Assembly: GCA_003649695.1 (NCBI GenBank)
Contig: QMSR01000003.1
Coordinates: 1-26,925 of the forward strand
Length of the DNA: 26,925 bases
Reading direction: 5' to 3'
DNA from: Thermoplasmata archaeon
GTDB taxonomy: Archaea > Thermoplasmatota > Thermoplasmata > Thermoplasmatales > B87-G9
Translations under genes and position numbers: made by a program
Notes under the pieces: model-generated
Seen by the model: the letters and a program-made list of their open reading frames with translations, nothing else
Database searches by the model: none
Told to the model about the DNA's origin: nothing
Part shown: positions 23,823-26,925 of the stretch, in pieces
How positions within the stretch are numbered: the first letter of the stretch is position 1
Layout of the letters: each line of letters begins with the position of its first letter

Positions 23823-24275
23823 ATGAAGGCCAGAAAGCTTGTTCCGGTCTTGCTCGCGCTGAGCGTCTTGGCAGCGGCACCACTGGCGGCCTTGGCCGCA
23901 CAGCAGGACAACCCCGAGATCGAGATTGCCCCGGCCCACAGGTTGCCGGGAGGCATACACCTGGGGCAGAGGGTGAACCTGACGGGCGACGTCATCAAGG
24001 TCTTCCACAGGAGGGTACGTAACCACCACATCTGGGGTGTGGTCCTGCAGACTGAGGAGGGTAACGCCAGGATCCTCGTCCTCAGGAAGTGGATCATGAG
24101 GTTGCCCGACAACACTAGATTCCCAGTTCCTGCCTACAGCGTCGCCATAGCCCTCAGGAACTCCCATGCCACCATAGGGGCAGTCGAGATCCTCAACGGG
24201 AACGACGAGGTCATCGGCTACATAGCCCTCTGGGTCCAGACCGACGCCTTCTCAGCCAGGATGCTCAGGCGCTAA
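23823..24275 (+). CDS. Small secreted protein of unknown function
   Basis: I do not recognise the family of this 150-aa protein. It has a clear Sec signal peptide: basic start MKARK, a hydrophobic core to about residue 24 and a likely cut near ALAA-QQ at 25-27. The mature part of about 124 residues is beta-rich. The stretch GQRVNLTGDVIKVFHRR...HHIWGVVLQTEEGNARILV resembles the first strands of an OB fold (tG.V..v......v.L....g...v), but this is inference. No Cys and no second membrane segment are present, so it is probably released or cell-surface bound. It stands alone between a palindromic TATA box and a T-rich terminator. Confidence 0.75.
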   Translation: MKARKLVPVLLALSVLAAAPLAALAAQQDNPEIEIAPAHRLPGGIHLGQRVNLTGDVIKVFHRRVRNHHIWGVVLQTEEGNARILVLRKWIMRLPDNTRFPVPAYSVAIALRNSHATIGAVEILNGNDEVIGYIALWVQTDAFSARMLRR

Positions 24276-24298
24276 AAATTCTCTCTTTTTTATTTTAT
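24276..24298. terminator. T-rich (bidirectional) terminator
   Basis: After the stop of the secreted-protein gene the plus strand runs into CTCTCTTTTTTATTTTATT, a typical archaeal U-tract terminator. The convergent winged-helix gene ends inside it at 24290, and on the minus strand a short T5 follows at 24280-24276. The tract probably stops transcription mainly in the plus direction. Confidence 0.5.
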
Positions 24299-24544
24299 TC
24301 CTAATCTATCCAGGATTCTCTTGACCCTCTTTATCTCCAAGAAGGCGTCCCTCCCCCTCTCCGTCATGTAGATGAGGGGGCCGTCCCTGCCCACCATGCC
24401 GTCCGCCTCCAGGGCCTCGAGGATCCTGTTCAGCCTGTCGACGGGGAGGTTTGCGTCCCTAGCGAGGTGCGACACCCTCTTCGGCCCCTCGTACAGGGAG
24501 GCCAGTATGTCGTGTATAATGCTCAGCCTGCTGCGGTACTTCAT
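24290..24544 (-). CDS. Winged-helix transcriptional regulator
   Basis: An 84-aa single-domain winged helix. RSRLSIIHDILASLYEGPKRVSHLARDANLPVDRLNRILEALEADGMV (shown over residues 4-51) gives helix 1 and the helix-turn-helix. The wing is DGPLIYMTERGRDAF and a short C-terminal helix may dimerise. It resembles the archaeal HTH_45/COG3432 type (R.R.eII..IL...Y.lTe.G..fL). ATG at 24544 overlaps the TGA of the membrane-protein gene (ATGA), so it is cotranslated with it. A longer open frame upstream is an out-of-frame artefact over that gene. It may control the CBS-membrane-HTH operon itself. Confidence 0.85.
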   Translation of the reverse strand: MKYRSRLSIIHDILASLYEGPKRVSHLARDANLPVDRLNRILEALEADGMVGRDGPLIYMTERGRDAFLEIKRVKRILDRLGIK

Positions 24545-25065
24545 TTCGCCTGCGCCGAGACCGCGACCGCTATGGTTATGAGACCGGCCGAGCGCAGGAG
24601 TTCTGCGTAGGCGAATGCGGTGGGATCCGTTGCCTCCAACGCGTGGCCGAGGGCGATGATCCAGAAGCCCAGAGGCGTGAGGATCCTCCACGGCCAACCC
24701 TCGATCCTCAGGAAGGCCAGGACGCCCGTGATGCCGAGGAGGCCCGCCGAGACCCCGTTGGGGAGGAGGACCACCAGCAAGGGTGCTGGCCAGCCTAGGT
24801 AGGCGGCCAGGATCAGCGCATAAGCTATGGGCCTGAGCCAGTCTAGCAGGAACCTCGTGTGAATAAATGCCCTCCTCGTGGGATTCCCGACCATGACTGC
24901 GATGGCCGCGAGGCAGAGGACCCCGTAAAGGAGGAAGCCCGAGGCCAGCGGAATCAGGGACCTCTGCCCGGAGAGCAGGTAGCCCCTGAGTAGGGTTATG
25001 GCTATGTAGATGGAAAGGGTGGATGCCAGGACGTTGAGTGATGCGAAGATCAGGACCTTTATCAT
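24541..25065 (-). CDS. Polytopic membrane protein of unknown function
   Basis: A 174-aa very hydrophobic protein with about five or six membrane segments (near 5-27, 38-59, 77-94, 97-119, 130-145 and 157-172). Only short loops join them; a positively charged one holds NPTRRAFIHTR near 61-71, and RIEGWPWR lies near 120-127. No enzymatic or transporter signature is visible and I do not recognise the family. ATG at 25065 overlaps the CBS gene's TGA, and its own TGA overlaps the regulator's ATG. Such a sandwich between a nucleotide-sensing CBS pair and a DNA-binding protein suggests a signalling or membrane-stress role, which is inference only. Confidence 0.78.
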   Translation of the reverse strand: MIKVLIFASLNVLASTLSIYIAITLLRGYLLSGQRSLIPLASGFLLYGVLCLAAIAVMVGNPTRRAFIHTRFLLDWLRPIAYALILAAYLGWPAPLLVVLLPNGVSAGLLGITGVLAFLRIEGWPWRILTPLGFWIIALGHALEATDPTAFAYAELLRSAGLITIAVAVSAQAK

Positions 25066-25490
25066 ATTCCGAGGATCCTCCTCAGCTCCTCGTTGGTCTC
25101 CATGATGACCCGCATGAGGCGCATGACGTCGTGCTCTGTGAGGAGGCCCACGACCCTGCCTTCCCGGACCACGGGGATTTTCCTCACCCTCCTCTCCGTG
25201 AAGACCTTGATGGCCTCCAGAACAGGCGTGTCCGGCGTAACGGTGATCACGGGGGAGGTGGCTACGTCCTCGACCCTCACGGTTGAGGGATCGAGGCCCT
25301 TCGCCACCACCTTGGTTATTATGTCCCTGTCCGTCAGGATGCCCCAGAGCTTGCCATCCCTGTAGATGATACTGCAGCTCTTCCCCCTCTCCACCATCTT
25401 CCTGACGGCCTCGAGGACGGTAGTTCCTGGCTCTACGGCATCCGGTGGAGAGATCATGACCTCCTCGACGAGGATCTTCTCCTCCATCAT
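25062..25490 (-). CDS. CBS-domain pair protein
   Basis: A 142-aa stand-alone Bateman module. CBS1 spans about 7-62 (VEEVMISPPDAVEPGTTVLEA, GKLWGILTDRDI split here) and CBS2 about 72-130 (VEDVATSPVITVTPDTPVLEA, GRVVGLLTEHDVMRLM). Such pairs bind adenosine ligands (AMP, ATP, SAM) or NAD at the cleft; the TDRD and TEHD motifs supply the ribose-contacting Asp. No fused effector domain is present, so it likely acts on a partner, plausibly the coupled membrane protein or winged helix. Two adjacent ATG codons are possible starts (25490 and 25487). A TATA-like block lies 24-27 nt upstream. Confidence 0.92.
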   Translation of the reverse strand: MMEEKILVEEVMISPPDAVEPGTTVLEAVRKMVERGKSCSIIYRDGKLWGILTDRDIITKVVAKGLDPSTVRVEDVATSPVITVTPDTPVLEAIKVFTERRVRKIPVVREGRVVGLLTEHDVMRLMRVIMETNEELRRILGI

Positions 25491-25509
25491 TCACTAACCC
25501 CGCGCGTGC

Positions 25510-26157
25510 CTATTTAACCTTCCTCATCCTGCCTTCCAGGAAGGCCGTCGCCCGACCCCCGACCCGCAGAAGGGCCCTGAACTCCCGATCAATTCCCAGA
25601 AACTCCCCCCGAACCCCGGAGATCTCAACCTCCTCCCCCAGGTATGCGAGCCTCCTCCCGAACTCTTCGTAAACGTTGAAACTTCCTCGGAGAACGCAGA
25701 GCGGAACCCTCAGGATGGCCCCCAGCGGATCCACATCCACACCCAGCTCCTGGAGGGAGACTGCGCCCTCCACCATTTCGGATATCCTCCCCCTGACGTT
25801 GAGCCCTACGCCGACGTTCACAACGCTCCCCCTTGAGGTTCTGGACTCGGCGAGTATCCCGGCGATCTTCCCCTCACCTACCAGGATATCGTTGGGCCAC
25901 CTTATCCTGGGCTTCAGGCCCAGCCCCTCGAGGTACTTGCAGGTGCACACGGCGGCCCTCGGTACGGCCTCTCGGGGGGAGTTGGTCGGGTATACGATGG
26001 AGAAGTAGGCCCCTCCGGGGGGAGAGTGCCAGGGACCGGTCCTCCCCCTGCCGGCGCTCTGCGTTAGGGCCGCCACCACGGCGGGACCTGGGGCCAGGCC
26101 CCATGCTACGTCCATGGTGGAGGGGACGGATCTCAGAATCAGCCACCGGAGGCCCAC
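25510..26157 (-). CDS. birA: Biotin--protein ligase (BirA catalytic type)
   Basis: A 215-aa ligase that makes biotinyl-AMP and attaches biotin to carrier lysines of biotin-dependent carboxylases or decarboxylases. It has no N-terminal winged helix, so it is a group I enzyme and not a repressor. Motifs are SVPSTMDVA at 10-18, GRGRTGPWHSPPGG at 36-49 (ATP/biotin loop), RWPNDI at 86-91, KIAGILAE at 97-104 and VNVGVGLNV, followed by a small SH3-like C-terminal domain. The start is GTG at 26157, about 25 nt from a TATA-like block. It implies at least one biotinylated enzyme elsewhere in the genome. Confidence 0.94.
   Translation of the reverse strand: MGLRWLILRSVPSTMDVAWGLAPGPAVVAALTQSAGRGRTGPWHSPPGGAYFSIVYPTNSPREAVPRAAVCTCKYLEGLGLKPRIRWPNDILVGEGKIAGILAESRTSRGSVVNVGVGLNVRGRISEMVEGAVSLQELGVDVDPLGAILRVPLCVLRGSFNVYEEFGRRLAYLGEEVEISGVRGEFLGIDREFRALLRVGGRATAFLEGRMRKVK
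25511..25518 (-). promoter_or_regulatory. TATA-like promoter of the CBS operon
   Basis: The minus strand reads GGTTAAATA, overlapping the last codons and the TAG of the BirA gene, and is centred about 24-27 nt before the two ATG codons of the CBS gene. It would launch the three-gene operon without a leader. Confidence 0.45.
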
Positions 26158-26179
26158 GGTGGTCCAGGAGATTTCGCCC

Positions 26180-26185
26180 TTAAAT
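26180..26185. promoter_or_regulatory. Shared TATA-like box, birA / Trm56-HD
   Basis: TTAAAT in the 47-bp divergent spacer is centred 22.5 nt before the plus-strand ATG at 26205 and 25.5 nt before the minus-strand GTG at 26157. It is the only AT-rich TATA-like element in the spacer. Confidence 0.42.
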
Positions 26186-26204
26186 CGGGGAGCGATAGGG
26201 GTTC

Positions 26205-26925
26205 ATGGAGGTACACGTCCTCAGGCTGGGCCACAGGCCCCGGAGGGACAAGAGGGTCTCAACGCACCTCGCCCTGGCGGCCAGGGCCTTCGGCGCAAGG
26301 GTCGTTTACTTCACCACCAGGGACGAGGACGTCGAGGCCTCGGTGAGGGACGTGGTGGAGCGATGGGGTGGGGATTTTAGGCTTGAGTACGTGGAAAACT
26401 GGAAGTCGCTCGTGAGGTCCTGGACAGGGACCGTCGTGCACCTCACCATGTACGGGCTCCACGTGGACGACGTGATCGGTGAGATCAGGTCCAGCGAGAG
26501 AATCCTCGTCATCGTCGGGGCCGAGAAGGTTCCCCCGGAGGCCTTCGAGCTGGCCCACTACAACGTTGCTATTGGGCACCAGCCCCACTCGGAAGTCTCC
26601 GCACTGGCGGTCTTCCTAGACAGGCTCTTCCAGGGGGAGGAGCTCAAGAGGGACTTCAGGGGGCGCTACCGGATCGTCCCCTCCCCGAGGGGCAAGAAGA
26701 TCAAGGTCTTCCCCTCAGAGGAGGAGTGCCTGAGGATCCTCCGCGAGGTCGGGGTTCCGGAGAAGGTCATAAGGCACTCCATCGCCGTGAAGGAGCTGGC
26801 CCTGCGCTTTGCTAGGAAGTGCGGGGCCGACGAGGTGATTGTCACCGCGGGGGCCCTCCTGCACGACATCGGCAGGGCCGTGACCAGAGAGCCGAGGCAC
26901 GTGGTCGAGGGCGCGAGGATCGCCA
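26205..26925 (+). CDS. tRNA (cytidine(56)-2'-O)-methyltransferase aTrm56 fused to an HD domain (3' truncated)
   Basis: The frame is open from ATG 26205 to the window edge (240 codons, no stop). Residues 1 to about 165 match aTrm56, a SPOUT enzyme that uses SAM to 2'-O-methylate C56 of tRNA. Visible motifs are VLRLGHRPRRDKRVSTHLAL at the start, HLTMYG, IVGAEKVP and NVAIGHQPHSEVSALAVFLD near the end of the domain, which shape the knot and cofactor pocket. After a linker of about 15 residues an HD phosphohydrolase-like domain begins: RHSIAVKELALRFA with His191, LLHDIGR with His220-Asp221, and His232 in HVVEGARIA. The remainder lies beyond the window. The upstream spacer has a TATA-like box shared with birA. 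Confidence 0.9.
   Translation, partial: MEVHVLRLGHRPRRDKRVSTHLALAARAFGARVVYFTTRDEDVEASVRDVVERWGGDFRLEYVENWKSLVRSWTGTVVHLTMYGLHVDDVIGEIRSSERILVIVGAEKVPPEAFELAHYNVAIGHQPHSEVSALAVFLDRLFQGEELKRDFRGRYRIVPSPRGKKIKVFPSEEECLRILREVGVPEKVIRHSIAVKELALRFARKCGADEVIVTAGALLHDIGRAVTREPRHVVEGARIA

Noticed and set aside
23765..24115. N-terminal extension of the Sm-like protein
   Set aside because: The extra 117 residues would be antisense to the secreted-protein gene and pass over the TATA box. The family length is reached from ATG 23764.
25066..25494. N-terminal extension of the membrane protein
   Set aside because: The upstream residues are an out-of-frame reading of the CBS gene (His/Gly/Arg-rich). The hydrophobic protein begins at ATG 25065 with ATGA coupling.
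1..26925. CRISPR arrays, insertion sequences, tRNA or rRNA genes
   Set aside because: No regularly spaced repeats, transposase-like frames or terminal inverted repeats were found. The small spacers cannot hold tRNA genes apart from the 103-bp one at 10136-10238, which shows no cloverleaf.

Overview
The window is 26.9 kb of archaeal chromosome. It carries RadA, Orc1/Cdc6, an Sm-like protein, deoxyhypusine synthase, Taw1 (wyosine synthesis), aTrm56, archaeal-type GluRS, TyrRS and PheT, type II GAPDH, and the HMG-CoA synthase/thiolase/DUF35 set. AT-rich TATA-like boxes lie about 22-33 nt before many start codons, so many first genes appear leaderless, while genes inside operons often have Shine-Dalgarno motifs matching GGAGGTGA. 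The DNA is GC-rich, coding strands are purine-rich and use AGG heavily for Arg, and there is a two-thioredoxin-fold protein disulfide oxidoreductase. These point to a (hyper)thermophile, most likely of the TACK/Korarchaeota-like side. The phylum cannot be fixed from this window alone.

Layout. (1) 1-2643 (+): end of an unknown gene, NOG1-like GTPase, GluRS. (2) 2644-5245 (-): type II GAPDH, RadA and a 204-aa protein of unknown function, closely packed. (3) 5289-10135 (-): a complete BMP/nucleoside-type ABC importer (double ATPase, two permeases, binding protein). (4) 10239-12855 (+): HMG-CoA synthase, thiolase and DUF35 protein, the entry to the mevalonate route to archaeal lipids; it diverges from (3) across a 103-bp spacer with a perfect 18-bp palindrome. 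(5) 12856-14768 (-): Taw1 and a catalytically dead M24-peptidase-like protein. (6) 14825-19034 (+): TyrRS, deoxyhypusine synthase, PheT and protein disulfide oxidoreductase. (7) 19026-21329 (-): Orc1/Cdc6 and HflX. (8) 21378-23550 (+): FolC-like Mur ligase and DHH phosphoesterase. (9) 23543-24275: divergent Sm-like protein and a small secreted protein. (10) 24290-26157 (-): BirA, then a translationally coupled trio of CBS-pair protein, polytopic membrane protein and winged-helix regulator. (11) 26205-end (+): aTrm56 fused to an HD domain, cut by the window edge.

The theme is information processing (translation, tRNA modification, ribosome-associated GTPases, recombination, replication initiation) with a few metabolic modules. 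Genes are very tightly packed: no gap exceeds about 105 bp, several convergent pairs abut or overlap, and promoters sit in or next to the stop codons of upstream genes. There are no mobile elements, CRISPR arrays, rRNAs or tRNAs that I can see. The least explained parts are the 18-bp palindrome and a possible second site before the binding-protein gene, the CBS-membrane-winged-helix trio, the M24 pseudoenzyme coupled to Taw1, the unknown protein coupled to RadA, and the Trm56-HD fusion.
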